A stretch of DNA of 64,000 nucleotides from Streptomyces sp. NBC_01754 (GCF_035918015.1 NZ_CP109132.1:4836001-4900000), one strand, 5' to 3'. Shown: positions 31,974 to 41,958, numbered from the stretch's first letter. A program made the numbers and translations. The notes: generated by a model not told the origin, from the sequence alone.

Positions 31974-33524
31974 ATGGATATGCACACTGTCGTGGTGGGG
32001 ACGTCCGGTACCACCGCCGAGGACGTCGTCGCCGTGGCCCGCGAGGGCGCCCGGGTCGAGCTCTCCATCGCCGCCGTGGAAGCGCTCGCCACCGCACGCG
32101 AGATCGTCGACGCCCTCGCCGCCAAGCCCGAGCCGGTCTACGGCGTCTCCACCGGCTTCGGCGCCCTCGCCAGCCGCCACATCGGCCCCGAGCTCCGGGC
32201 GCAGCTCCAGCGCAACATCGTCCGCTCGCACGCGGCAGGCATGGGCCCCCGCGTGGAGCGCGAGGTGGTGCGGGCGCTGATGTTCCTGCGGCTGAAGACC
32301 GTCGCCTCCGGTCACACCGGCGTACGCCCCGAGGTCGCGCAGACCATGGCCGACGTGCTCAACGCGGGCATCACCCCCGTCGTCCACGAATACGGTTCGC
32401 TCGGCTGCTCCGGCGACCTCGCCCCGCTCTCGCACTGCGCGCTGACGTTGATGGGGGAGGGCGACGCCGAAGGCCCCGACGGGGTCGTACGCCCCGCCGC
32501 CGAGCTCCTCGCCGCGCACGGCGTCACCCCCGTCGAACTGGCCGAGAAGGAGGGCCTCGCACTCCTCAACGGCACCGACGGCATGCTCGGCATGCTGGTG
32601 ATGGCTCTCGCCGACCTGAGGAAGCTCTACACCAGCGCCGACGTCACCGCTGCGCTCTCCCTGGAAGCACTCCTCGGTACGGAGAAGGTACTCGCCCCGG
32701 AGCTCCACGCCATCCGCCCGCACCCCGGGCAGGGCGCCTCGGCCGACAACATGCTGCGGGTCCTGGCCGGCTCCGGCCTCACCGGACACCATCAGGACGA
32801 CGCCCCCCGGGTCCAGGACGCCTACTCCGTACGCTGCGCGCCCCAGGTCAACGGGGCCGGGCGGGACACCCTCACGCACGGGCGGCTCGTGGCCGACCGC
32901 GAACTGGCCGCCGCCGTCGACAACCCGGTGGTGCTCCCGGGAGGCCGGGTGGAGTCCAACGGGAACTTCCACGGTGCGCCCGTCGCGTACGTCCTCGACT
33001 TCCTGGCGATCGCCGCCGCCGACCTCGGTTCGATCTGCGAGCGCCGTACGGACCGGCTGCTGGACAAGAACCGCTCGCACGGGCTGCCGGCGTTCCTCGC
33101 CGACGACGCGGGGGTGGATTCCGGGCTGATGATCGCCCAGTACACGCAGGCCGCCCTGGTCAGCGAGATGAAGCGGCTCGCGGTACCGGCGTCCGTCGAC
33201 TCGATCCCGTCCTCCGCGATGCAGGAGGACCACGTCTCCATGGGCTGGTCGGCCGCGCGAAAGCTCCGTACGGCCGTCACGAACCTGAACCGGATCGTGG
33301 CCGTCGAGCTGTACGCCGCCACCCGCGCCGTCGAACTGCGTGCCACCGAGGGCATGACCCCTGCACCGGCCTCGCGGGCCGTCGTCGAGGCGCTGCGGGC
33401 CGCCGGTGCGCAGGGACCGGGCCCCGACCGCTTCCTCGCGCCCGACCTGGCCGCCGCCGACGCCTTCGTGGCGGAGGGCGGGCTCGTCAGGGCCGCGGAG
33501 ACGGTGACCGGGCCGCTCGCCTGA
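31974..33524 (+). CDS. hutH: Histidine ammonia-lyase
   Basis: 516 residues. Deaminates histidine to urocanate, first step of the hut pathway. Tyr at about 56 (VYGVSTGFGAL), the MIO region HEYGSLGCSGDLAPLSH (the tripeptide is Cys145-Ser146-Gly147, where most lyases have Ala-Ser-Gly), LLNGTDGML, QDAYSVRCAPQV, and AMQEDHVSMGW. ATG 31974 follows TACGCT by 7 nt; ATG 31980 is also in frame. No other hut genes are adjacent, as usual in Streptomyces. A 32-bp perfect palindrome follows. Confidence 0.9.
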   Translation: MDMHTVVVGTSGTTAEDVVAVAREGARVELSIAAVEALATAREIVDALAAKPEPVYGVSTGFGALASRHIGPELRAQLQRNIVRSHAAGMGPRVEREVVRALMFLRLKTVASGHTGVRPEVAQTMADVLNAGITPVVHEYGSLGCSGDLAPLSHCALTLMGEGDAEGPDGVVRPAAELLAAHGVTPVELAEKEGLALLNGTDGMLGMLVMALADLRKLYTSADVTAALSLEALLGTEKVLAPELHAIRPHPGQGASADNMLRVLAGSGLTGHHQDDAPRVQDAYSVRCAPQVNGAGRDTLTHGRLVADRELAAAVDNPVVLPGGRVESNGNFHGAPVAYVLDFLAIAAADLGSICERRTDRLLDKNRSHGLPAFLADDAGVDSGLMIAQYTQAALVSEMKRLAVPASVDSIPSSAMQEDHVSMGWSAARKLRTAVTNLNRIVAVELYAATRAVELRATEGMTPAPASRAVVEALRAAGAQGPGPDRFLAPDLAAADAFVAEGGLVRAAETVTGPLA

Positions 33525-33540
33525 CCGTCGTGGGACGAAC

Positions 33541-33572
33541 CAGGGCCGCCGCACCCGGGTGCGGCGGCCCTG
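33541..33572. terminator. Perfect 32-bp palindrome after hutH
   Basis: CAGGGCCGCCGCACCC and its exact complement, with no spacer; about 14 bp of stem if a small loop forms. Lies 16 nt after hutH and 8 bp beyond the stop of the convergent surface-protein gene. Confidence 0.8.
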
Positions 33573-33580
33573 AAGGCGCG

Positions 33581-33895
33581 TCAGACAGCGGCGTCCACGG
33601 TGCCGTCCCGGCGCGCCGAGTAGGCCACGAGTCCCGCGCCGACGCCCAGGGAGAGCGTGCCGCCGATCAGATACGGAGTGGTGTCGACCCCGGTACCGGT
33701 GTCGGCGAGCAGCTCCTGGCCGGCGGCCCGCCCGCTCTCCTGACCGGCGGTCCGCCCCTCCTGCCCCGAGGGCGCGGTGAGGGCGGTCCGGCCGTCGGTC
33801 CCGTCGGTCGCGTTGGCGGACGGGACGAACCAGAGAGCACAGAGCAGCGTGCCTGCGGCTGTGGTGGTCAGCAGCGTGCGACGAGCGATGGACAC
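33581..33895 (-). CDS. Small sortase substrate with LADTG motif
   Basis: 104 residues. Signal peptide (RRTLLTTTAAGTLLCALWFV, cleavage near ANA), a short Gly/Glu/Thr-rich mature stretch, then LADTG at about residue 65-69. This is followed by TPYLIGGTLSLGVGAGLVAY and the positive tail SARR. This is the layout of class E sortase substrates (LAxTG), which are anchored to peptidoglycan like the long chaplins. Only about 35 residues lie between signal peptide and anchor, so it could be a wall-bound tether or sensor rather than an enzyme. Convergent with hutH. Confidence 0.75.
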   Translation of the reverse strand: MSIARRTLLTTTAAGTLLCALWFVPSANATDGTDGRTALTAPSGQEGRTAGQESGRAAGQELLADTGTGVDTTPYLIGGTLSLGVGAGLVAYSARRDGTVDAAV

Positions 33896-33990
33896 AGAAT
33901 CGATCCCCTTGCGACAACCGTGAGTTGGCCCCGTGGGCCGATGCTAAGCAAAGCAGTGGGCCGGTGGAAAGCCGAGGGCCCCGGGACCCT

Positions 33991-33996
33991 TACGCT
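33991..33996 (+). promoter_or_regulatory. Putative -10 element (leaderless)
   Basis: TACGCT, 7 nt before ATG 34004: identical hexamer and spacing to the hutH promoter. Confidence 0.5.
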
Positions 33997-34003
33997 CCCG
34001 CAC

Positions 34004-34441
34004 ATGAGTACGCCACAGACGACACGATTCGTCCGGCTCCGGGTGGACCTGGTGCTGGAGATCACCGACGCCGACGCCCTGACCGGCACCGCACTGGAGC
34101 ACCTCGCGGCCGAGCGCGCCGCGGCCACGTCCCCGGACGGATTCCGGGAAGGGACGGCGGACGGATCCGCGGACGGGAACTTCGCCGCGGAGCACACGCA
34201 TACCGAGGAGGCCGTCAGGGAAGACGCGGCACAGGCGATCGCTTCGCTCGTCGACCCCCTCACGCCGGTCGCAGAGGTGCCCGGCGTCGAGCTGGTCCAG
34301 GCGTCGTGGGACAGCGAGACGATCGAGTACGACCCCGACGCCGAGGACTGGACCGTCGGGGACGAGGAGGACGATGCCTACTACGGGATCGAGGACAATG
34401 AGACGGACGACGAGGAAGCCGTCGACGTGACGGAACGCTGA
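34004..34441 (+). CDS. Acidic protein of unknown function
   Basis: 145 residues. Soluble and very acidic, ending in a run rich in Asp and Glu (VGDEEDDAYYGIEDNETDDE). The start is a conserved-looking beta strand FVRLRVDLVLEITDADALTG, and the middle is helical (AVREDAAQAIASLVDPL). No Cys or known motif. ATG 34004 follows a TACGCT -10 element. I do not recognise the function. It sits between the sortase substrate and the L,D-transpeptidase. Confidence 0.65.
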   Translation: MSTPQTTRFVRLRVDLVLEITDADALTGTALEHLAAERAAATSPDGFREGTADGSADGNFAAEHTHTEEAVREDAAQAIASLVDPLTPVAEVPGVELVQASWDSETIEYDPDAEDWTVGDEEDDAYYGIEDNETDDEEAVDVTER

Positions 34442-34493
34442 CGCCCGGGGCGGGAACCACCGAGGCCGGGGGCGCGTCGATGAGTGGTGTTCC

Positions 34494-34514
34494 CCACATC
34501 TTCACAGGATGTGG
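34494..34514. terminator. Short hairpin in front of the L,D-transpeptidase gene
   Basis: CCACATC (34494-34500) pairs with GATGTGG (34508-34514) around a 7-nt loop. It overlaps the putative -35 of the next gene and may end the upstream transcript. Confidence 0.35.
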
Positions 34515-34541
34515 AACGGACGGCCTGTCCAGGGTGTTCTT
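34513..34541 (+). promoter_or_regulatory. Possible sigma-E-type promoter of the L,D-transpeptidase gene
   Basis: GGAACG (34513-34518), 17-bp spacer, GTTCTT (34536-34541). The GGAAC element is the hallmark of ECF sigma-E promoters, which respond to cell-envelope stress. The -10 match is only partial. Confidence 0.35.
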
Positions 34542-34617
34542 GAACATTGACGGGGAGACTCGTTCGGCCGCTCCGTCCGGGGTCTCGGGGAAATCAGCGA
34601 TGATGGAGAAGTGTGTG

Positions 34618-35871
34618 ATGACGGACAGCAAGCGGCGCCGGGGCCTCATGACCGCGTCGGCACTGCTCGGCGGTGTGCTGGTGCTTTCCGCATGCGGCGA
34701 CGGCGGCGGGTCGGGCGGCGGCACGAGCGCCGACAGCTCGAAGAAGTCGCAGGCACAGGTGGACGAGGCGGCGGCCAAGGACGCGTCCGAGGCGCAGATA
34801 ACGATCGCGCCGAAGAACGGCGCGACGAACGCCAGCATCAACAACGCGGCCATGGTCACCGTCGCCAAGGGCAAGCTGACCCAGGTGACGATGACGACCT
34901 CGGAGGGTAAGGCCGTCGAGGGCACCATGGGCCCCGAGGGCGCCCACTGGAAGCCGAACGGCCAGCTGGAGCGCTCGACCACCTACAAGGTCAGTGCCAC
35001 CGCGACCGACTCCGAGGGCCGGCAGGCGCACGCCAACAGCTCCTTCACCACCGTCTCGCCCGAGAACAGCTTCATCGGGAACTTCACCCCCGAGGACGGT
35101 TCCACGGTCGGCGTCGGCATGCCCGTCTCGATCAACTTCAACAAGCCGATCACCGACCGCAAGGCGGTGCAGACCGGCGTCACGGTCACCTCCAGCAGCG
35201 GCCAGGAGGTCGTCGGCCACTGGTTCAACGACCAGCGCCTCGATTTTCGGCCCGAGAACTACTGGCAGTCCGGCTCCACCGTCACCCTGAAGCTGGCGCT
35301 GGACGGCGTCGAGGGTGCCGACGGCGTGGTGGGCGTCCAGCAGAAGACGGTCACCTTCAAGGTGGGCCGTGACCAGGTCTCGACCGTGGACGCCAAGACG
35401 CACATGATGACCGTCACCCGGGGCGGCAAGACGATCAAGACCATCCCGATCTCCGCCGGTTCCCCCGAGAACCCCACGTACAACGGCCAGATGGTGGTCT
35501 CCGAGATGCTCAAGGAGACCCACATGGACGGTGCGACCGTCGGCTTCACGGACGACGACGGCAAGGGCGAGTACGACATCAAGGACGTCCCGCACGCCAT
35601 GCGCCTGTCCACGTCGGGCACCTTCATCCACGGCAACTACTGGGGCAAGGGCATCTTCGGCAGCGCCAACACCAGCCACGGATGCATCGGTCTCCCCGAC
35701 GTCCAGGGCGCCGGCGACCCCAACACCGCCGGTGCCTGGTTCTACAACAACTCCATGGTCGGTGACGTGGTCATCGTCAAGAACTCCCCGGACAAGAGCA
35801 TCGCCCCGGACAACGGCCTCAACGGCTGGAACATGAACTGGTCCGAGTGGAAGGCCGGCTCCGCGAGCTGA
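34618..35871 (+). CDS. L,D-transpeptidase lipoprotein
   Basis: 417 residues from ATG 34618, about 9 nt after GGAGA. Signal peptide with lipobox LSAC (Cys at about 24), so anchored outside the membrane. Two Ig-like domains follow (about 55-160 and 160-260, e.g. NASINNAAMVTV and SFIGNFTPEDGSTVGVGMPV), then the YkuD catalytic domain with HGNYWGKGIFG and NTSHGCIGLPD, containing the catalytic His and Cys. It forms 3-3 cross-links in peptidoglycan, like mycobacterial LdtMt2, which has the same domain order. A possible sigma-E promoter precedes it. Confidence 0.9.
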   Translation: MTDSKRRRGLMTASALLGGVLVLSACGDGGGSGGGTSADSSKKSQAQVDEAAAKDASEAQITIAPKNGATNASINNAAMVTVAKGKLTQVTMTTSEGKAVEGTMGPEGAHWKPNGQLERSTTYKVSATATDSEGRQAHANSSFTTVSPENSFIGNFTPEDGSTVGVGMPVSINFNKPITDRKAVQTGVTVTSSSGQEVVGHWFNDQRLDFRPENYWQSGSTVTLKLALDGVEGADGVVGVQQKTVTFKVGRDQVSTVDAKTHMMTVTRGGKTIKTIPISAGSPENPTYNGQMVVSEMLKETHMDGATVGFTDDDGKGEYDIKDVPHAMRLSTSGTFIHGNYWGKGIFGSANTSHGCIGLPDVQGAGDPNTAGAWFYNNSMVGDVVIVKNSPDKSIAPDNGLNGWNMNWSEWKAGSAS

Positions 35872-35898
35872 CCCCGCACGACCGGTCCCCTTCCCCTC

Positions 35899-35940
35899 GG
35901 AGGCGGCGGCACCCCGGAATCCCCGGGTACCGCCGCCTCC
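35899..35940. terminator. Hairpin after the L,D-transpeptidase gene
   Basis: GGAGGCGGCGG (35899-35909) pairs with CCGCCGCCTCC (35930-35940), 27 nt after the stop. Confidence 0.7.
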
Positions 35941-35983
35941 GGCGTGTCCGGGCCACGAGTGGTCGGAGGCATACGGGCAGGGT

Positions 35984-36012
35984 TCTCATCCCGCTCTCAT
36001 CGCAGGCTCAAC
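35984..36012 (+). promoter_or_regulatory. 11-bp-spaced direct repeats upstream of the MacB-like permease
   Basis: TCTCATC at 35984 and 35995 and GCTCAAC at 36006, each 11 bp apart; a further CTCATC follows at 36015. Eleven-bp spacing is typical of tandem OmpR/PhoB-family response-regulator sites. The last unit overlaps the -35 region of the promoter, as expected for an activator. Confidence 0.5.
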
Positions 36013-36032
36013 CCCTCATCATGCCCGCTCCA

Positions 36033-36038
36033 TAGCGT
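36033..36038 (+). promoter_or_regulatory. Putative -10 element of the ABC permease gene (leaderless)
   Basis: TAGCGT, 6 nt before ATG 36045. Confidence 0.45.
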
Positions 36039-36044
36039 CGCGTC

Positions 36045-37475
36045 ATGTTCTTCACCTACCTCCGGCGCGAGCTGCGCCGTCGCAGAAAGGCGGCGCTCGT
36101 CGTCGCCTCGGGGCTCGCCCTCGGTATCGCGCTGGTCATCGTCGTCAGTTCGGTCTCCTCGGGCATGGCCAAGGCCCAGGACAAGGTCCTCCAGTCCCTC
36201 TACGGCCTGGGTACGGACATGACGGTGACCAAGGCCGCCGCGGCACCGGGTTCCGGCGGTACCGAGCGGCCCCGGTTCGAGTTCGACGCGAAGGACGACG
36301 ACGAGGCGTCCCAGAGCACCGACCGGGTCATGGTGCAGGGCTTGCAGACACTCGCCTCCAGCACCGTCGGCAAGGTGGGGGCGCAGGACGGCGTCGCGGA
36401 CGCCGTCGGCGGGCTCAGCCTGACCGTCATGAAGGTCGACGGGCAGTTCAAGCGCGGCGAGTTCGAGCAGGACGGGAGCGCCCCGCAGGGCGGCCGGGGC
36501 GGTGGCCGGCCGCAGGGTGAGGTCCGGGGCGGCGGCGCCTCCTTCGACGTGAACTCCTTCACCGTGTACGGAACGGACGTCATCCGGCAGGACCTCGGAC
36601 CGCTGACCTCCTCCGAGATCACCGAGGGCCGCACCTTCACGACGGCCGAGACCGCCGCCGAGGTCGCGGTCGTCGACTCCGCGTACGCCGAGGAGAAGGA
36701 ACTCGCGGTCGACGGGACCGTCACGGTCTCCGGAACCGACTACAAGATCATCGGCATCTCGACGGCCGACAGCGGCGACGCCGCCGCCGACGTCTACATC
36801 CCGCTGGAGCAGGCGCAGACCGTCGCCGACGCGAAGGACGAGGTCACCACGGTCTATGTGAAGGCCGCCGACTCGCAGAAGATCGGGACCGTCAAGGCCG
36901 CCATCCAGAAGAACGTCCCCGGAACCACGGTCACCACCTCCGCCGACCTCGCCGACACCGTCTCCGGCTCCCTCTCCACCGCCTCGGACCTGGCCGCCGG
37001 CGTCGGCACGTGGCTGTCCGTCGCCGTCCTGGCCGCCGCCTTCCTCGTCGCGGGCCTGCTCACCTCCTCGGCGGTCAGCCGCCGCGTACGGGAGTTCGGC
37101 ACCCTGAAGGCACTCGGCTGGAAGAGCGGGCGCGTCACCCGGCAGGTCATCGGCGAGGCCCTCGTCAACGGTCTGACGGGCGGTGTCCTCGGCATCGCCG
37201 TCGGACTCGCCGGAGCGTACGTCGTGACCGCCGTCAGCCCCACCCTCACCGCTCAGCTCGGCTCCGCCGGAGGCGGCGGCCCGATGGGCGGCGGCGGTCC
37301 GGGCGGTCCGTCCGGCTCCAAGACCCTCGACATCGCGCTGACCGCGCCGGTCTCGCTCAGCACGATCCTCGTCGCCGTCGTCCTGGCCGTGGCGGGCGGC
37401 ATCGTCGCCGGTGCCTTCGGCGGCTGGCGGGCCTCCCGGCTGCGCCCGGCCGACGCGCTGCGCCGCGTCGAGTGA
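36045..37475 (+). CDS. MacB/FtsX-type ABC transporter permease
   Basis: 476 residues. First membrane helix at about 18-38 (AALVVASGLALGIALVIVV). A large outside domain (about 40-310) includes Gly-rich linkers (RGGGRPQGEVRGGG) and the MacB core pattern VDSAYAEEKELAVDGTVTV. Three more helices follow (GTWLSVAVLAAAFLVAGLL, GGVLGIAVGLAGAYVVTAV, STILVAVVLAVAGGIVAG), the standard FtsX arrangement. Works with the ATPase 88 bp downstream. Such pairs export lipoproteins or peptides or respond to envelope stress; substrate unknown. Confidence 0.85.
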   Translation: MFFTYLRRELRRRRKAALVVASGLALGIALVIVVSSVSSGMAKAQDKVLQSLYGLGTDMTVTKAAAAPGSGGTERPRFEFDAKDDDEASQSTDRVMVQGLQTLASSTVGKVGAQDGVADAVGGLSLTVMKVDGQFKRGEFEQDGSAPQGGRGGGRPQGEVRGGGASFDVNSFTVYGTDVIRQDLGPLTSSEITEGRTFTTAETAAEVAVVDSAYAEEKELAVDGTVTVSGTDYKIIGISTADSGDAAADVYIPLEQAQTVADAKDEVTTVYVKAADSQKIGTVKAAIQKNVPGTTVTTSADLADTVSGSLSTASDLAAGVGTWLSVAVLAAAFLVAGLLTSSAVSRRVREFGTLKALGWKSGRVTRQVIGEALVNGLTGGVLGIAVGLAGAYVVTAVSPTLTAQLGSAGGGGPMGGGGPGGPSGSKTLDIALTAPVSLSTILVAVVLAVAGGIVAGAFGGWRASRLRPADALRRVE

Positions 37476-37563
37476 CCCGGCCCGGGCGTCGAACGACGCC
37501 GGACCCGCGTCGAGTGACGCCGAACCCACGCCTTCCCGTCGTACGTACAGCAGGAGTCCACAC

Positions 37564-38247
37564 GTGTACCAGCTCACCGGCGTGACCAAGCGCTACCTGC
37601 GCGGCAAGAACCCGGTGGACGCCCTCGCCGGCGTCGACCTGACCATCGAGGACGGCGGCCGGCTCGTCATCCAGGGCCCGACCGGGGGAGGCAAGTCCAC
37701 GCTCCTCCAGATGCTCGGGGGCCTGGACCGGCCCACCTCCGGCACCGTCGAGCTCGACGGTGTCGACCTCGCGAAGCTCCCCGAGTCCCGGCTCACCAAG
37801 GTCCGCGCCGAGTCCATCGGCTTCGTCTTCCAGAGCTTCAACCTCATTCCGACGCTGACCGCCCAGGAGAACGTCGAGACCGCGCTCGTCCCCCTCGGCC
37901 TCGGCGCGAAGACCCGCCGGGAGCGGGCCGCCGAAGCCCTGGAGTCCGTCGGCCTCGGTGACCGGCCCACCCACCTGCCGAGCGAGATGTCCGGCGGCCA
38001 GCAGCAGCGCGTCGCCATCGCCCGGGCCCTGGTCAAGCGGCCCAAGGTGCTGCTCGCCGACGAACCGACCGGCAACCTCGACGAGTCCATGCGCGACGAG
38101 ATCATGGAACTGCTCGACGGCCTCTGGAAGGAGCACGGGCTGACGTTCGTGATGGTCACCCACGACAGCTCCCTCGCCCGCAAGGCACCGAGGATCGCGA
38201 CCATCCGTAAGGGGAAGGTCACGGTGACCGAGAACGCGGCGGCCTGA
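37564..38247 (+). CDS. ABC transporter ATP-binding protein (LolD/MacB type)
   Basis: 227 residues from GTG 37564, with AGGAG 7 nt upstream. Walker A GPTGGGKST, Q loop FVFQSFNLIPTLTAQENVE, signature MSGGQQQRVAIARAL, Walker B VLLADEPTGNLD, H loop VTHDSS. The order permease then ATPase is typical of this Streptomyces pair. Energises the preceding permease. No two-component genes adjoin, although the promoter looks like a response-regulator target. Confidence 0.9.
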   Translation: MYQLTGVTKRYLRGKNPVDALAGVDLTIEDGGRLVIQGPTGGGKSTLLQMLGGLDRPTSGTVELDGVDLAKLPESRLTKVRAESIGFVFQSFNLIPTLTAQENVETALVPLGLGAKTRRERAAEALESVGLGDRPTHLPSEMSGGQQQRVAIARALVKRPKVLLADEPTGNLDESMRDEIMELLDGLWKEHGLTFVMVTHDSSLARKAPRIATIRKGKVTVTENAAA

Positions 38248-38381
38248 AGCCGCTGAGGGGGCCGGGCGGGGGTGTAGCGGGCTGCACCCCCGTTCCGGGA
38301 GCACCCCCCCTCGTGCGCCCCGGCCGGGCGGCGAAAGACTGGGGATCTCGCCCCGACCACGCCCGACCACGGAGGAAACCC

Positions 38382-38552
38382 ATGAAGGCCCTGCTCTGGT
38401 TCGTACTCTGCGTCGCCCTCGTCACGAACGTCTTCGCCAACTTCGTCATGGACGAGAGCGGACGGCAGATCGCGCTCGGCGTCTGCGCGGGCGTGGCCGT
38501 GATCGGCTCCGGCGCCGGGCTCTGGGTCCTGCGCACCCCGCGCGAGTCCTGA
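38382..38552 (+). CDS. Small two-helix membrane protein
   Basis: 56 residues from ATG 38382, 7 nt after GGAGGAA. Hydrophobic segments LLWFVLCVALVTNVFANFV and IALGVCAGVAVIGSGAGLWV are joined by the loop MDESGRQ. Similar small proteins follow the ABC ATPase in other Streptomyces in my recollection. It may belong to the ABC unit (134-bp gap) or be separate. Function unknown. Confidence 0.65.
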   Translation: MKALLWFVLCVALVTNVFANFVMDESGRQIALGVCAGVAVIGSGAGLWVLRTPRES

Positions 38553-40252
<1,700 letters not shown>

Positions 40253-40264
40253 CGTAACCGACTA

Positions 40265-40304
40265 CGGGGCTGCCAGGCCACCCGCCGGCGACCAGGCAGC
40301 CCCG
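40265..40304. terminator. Hairpin between convergent gdhA and a DUF2568 gene
   Basis: CGGGGCTGCC (40265-40274) pairs with GGCAGCCCCG (40295-40304). Confidence 0.7.
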
Positions 40305-40316
40305 CGCGGTGCGCGC

Positions 40317-40742
40317 TCAGGACCCGGGACCCGCGCCGGCCGGGGCCCCGGCGGCGCGGCGGGCGCGCCGGAAGTACTCCGCGCACCCTGTGTTCACCAC
40401 CAGGACCACGGCGAGGACGGTCGCGGTCACCGGGCGTCCCGTGCCGTACACGGCGCCCGCGCCGCCGCCCAGGACCACGGCCTTCACCACCAGCACCACC
40501 GCCACCGGCACCCGGAACCGGGCGCGGGGAGCGGCGAACAGTCCCCACAGGGCCACGGCGACGGCCGGGACGCCGATCCCCAGTACCGCGGAGACGAGCG
40601 TGCCGTCCCGCACGGTGAAGCCCCACCAGGCCAGAGCGCCGATCACGACCACTTCGAGGACGAACGCGAGCACCTCGTTCGCGGCGAACCAGGGTCTGCC
40701 GTGCCAGTCGGCGAGCTGTCCGTGACCGCTCCCGTCCGTCAT
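40317..40742 (-). CDS. YrdB/DUF2568 family membrane protein
   Basis: 141 residues from ATG 40742. Four hydrophobic segments: VLAFVLEVVVIGALAWWGF, VSAVLGIGVPAVAVALWGLF, VPVAVVLVVKAVVLGGGAG and VTATVLAVVLVVNTGCAEYF. The pattern APRARFRVP between helices 2 and 3 matches DUF2568. Role unknown. Divergent from the S66 peptidase gene, sharing a 74-bp control region. Confidence 0.75.
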   Translation of the reverse strand: MTDGSGHGQLADWHGRPWFAANEVLAFVLEVVVIGALAWWGFTVRDGTLVSAVLGIGVPAVAVALWGLFAAPRARFRVPVAVVLVVKAVVLGGGAGAVYGTGRPVTATVLAVVLVVNTGCAEYFRRARRAAGAPAGAGPGS

Positions 40743-40804
40743 CCGTGCCGCGTCCGTTCGCCCGCCCCACTCGAAAGGGTGTGCGTGAAGGGTAGCGGTG
40801 CTCC

Positions 40805-40810
40805 TAATCT
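40805..40810 (+). promoter_or_regulatory. Putative -10 element of the S66 peptidase gene (leaderless)
   Basis: TAATCT, 6 nt before ATG 40817. Confidence 0.45.
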
Positions 40811-40816
40811 CACCGC

Positions 40817-41863
40817 ATGACACATCCCCGCCGCCCACCGAAGCCCGTCCCCGGCGACCGCATCGCCGTCATCGCGCCCTCCTCCGGCCTCGCCGGGCTC
40901 CTGCCGCTGCCGTACGAGCTCGGACTGCGGCGGCTGCGCGAGGAGTTCGGTCTGGAACCGGTCGAATACCCGGCCACCCGGAAGGCGGGGTCCACCCCGC
41001 GGGAACGGGCGGACGACATCCACGCCGCGTTCGCCGACCCCACCGTCACCGCCGTCATGGCCGCCATCGGGGGCGACGACCAGATCACCGTCCTGCCGCT
41101 GCTGGACCGGGAGCTGCTCCGGAGCAACCCCAAGCCGTTCTTCGGCTACAGCGACAACATCAACCTCCTGCTCCTCCTGAGCAACCTCGGGACCGTCGGC
41201 TACCACGGGGCCTCGGTCATGACCGAGCTGGGCCGCCCGGGCGCCCTCCACCCGCTGACCACCGCATCGTTGCGTGCCGCTCTGTTCACCCTGGGCCCCT
41301 ACGAGCTCCGCCCCGCCGAGCGGTACCGCGACATCGACCGGGACTGGGCCGACCCGGCCACCTTCGAGGCCGAGCCCGAGAGCCGGCCCGGTGGCGGCTG
41401 GATCTGGCACCGGCCGGACAGGGTCGTGGAGGGCCGCTCCTGGGGCGGCAACCTGGAGATCCTCTCCTGGCTGCTGATGGCCGGACGAGAGATCGAGCCC
41501 GACCCCGCCGCGTACGAAGGCCGGGTGCTGTTCCTGGAGACCTCGGAGGAACTGCCCAGGGCCGAGGAGGTCTTCCGCGTTCTGCGCAATATGGGCGAAC
41601 GCGGTCTGCTGGCCCGCTTCCCCGCCCTGCTGATGGGCCGGGCGAAGGCCTGGTCCTTTGAGCAGCCCAACGAGGAGGAGGCCCGCCGCCGCTACGCCGA
41701 CGAGCAGCGCGACGCGGTGCTGCGGGCTCTGGACACGTACGCCCCCGGCACCATGGCCGTCTTCGACGTCGACCTCGGCCACACCGATCCGCAGCTGGTG
41801 ATCCCCTACGGAGGCACGGTGCGCGTGGACGGTCCGGCCCGGCGGATCACGGTGACGTACTGA
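40817..41863 (+). CDS. S66 family peptidase (LD-carboxypeptidase/MccF-like)
   Basis: 348 residues. Begins with PVPGDRIAVIAPSSG, the family's first strand, then AFADPTVTAVMAAIGGDD and the nucleophile loop FFGYSDNINLLL (catalytic Ser). Downstream are WGGNLEILSWLLM, VLFLETSEE (Glu) and DLGHTDPQLVIPYGG (His of the triad). The insert with WIWHRPDR resembles MccF, which cleaves microcin-C-type aminoacyl nucleotides; LD-carboxypeptidases of the same family trim peptidoglycan tetrapeptides. Sequence favours the MccF-like branch slightly. Confidence 0.85.
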   Translation: MTHPRRPPKPVPGDRIAVIAPSSGLAGLLPLPYELGLRRLREEFGLEPVEYPATRKAGSTPRERADDIHAAFADPTVTAVMAAIGGDDQITVLPLLDRELLRSNPKPFFGYSDNINLLLLLSNLGTVGYHGASVMTELGRPGALHPLTTASLRAALFTLGPYELRPAERYRDIDRDWADPATFEAEPESRPGGGWIWHRPDRVVEGRSWGGNLEILSWLLMAGREIEPDPAAYEGRVLFLETSEELPRAEEVFRVLRNMGERGLLARFPALLMGRAKAWSFEQPNEEEARRRYADEQRDAVLRALDTYAPGTMAVFDVDLGHTDPQLVIPYGGTVRVDGPARRITVTY

Positions 41864-41946
41864 CGTCCGGTCCGCACACGGTTGAGCGGACAGCAGATCA
41901 GCTCGGCGCGGAACCCCTGCCCCTCCCGCGCAGGGCCCCGTGCTCC

Positions 41947-41952
41947 TAGGCT
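41947..41952 (+). promoter_or_regulatory. Putative -10 element of the XRE gene (leaderless)
   Basis: TAGGCT, 6 nt before ATG 41959. Confidence 0.45.
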
Positions 41953-41958
41953 GAGGCG

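Noticed and set aside
31943..33560. Plus-strand open frame overlapping hutH
   Set aside because: Shadow of hutH in another frame; only its final portion from ATG 34004 (the acidic protein) has its own promoter and normal composition.
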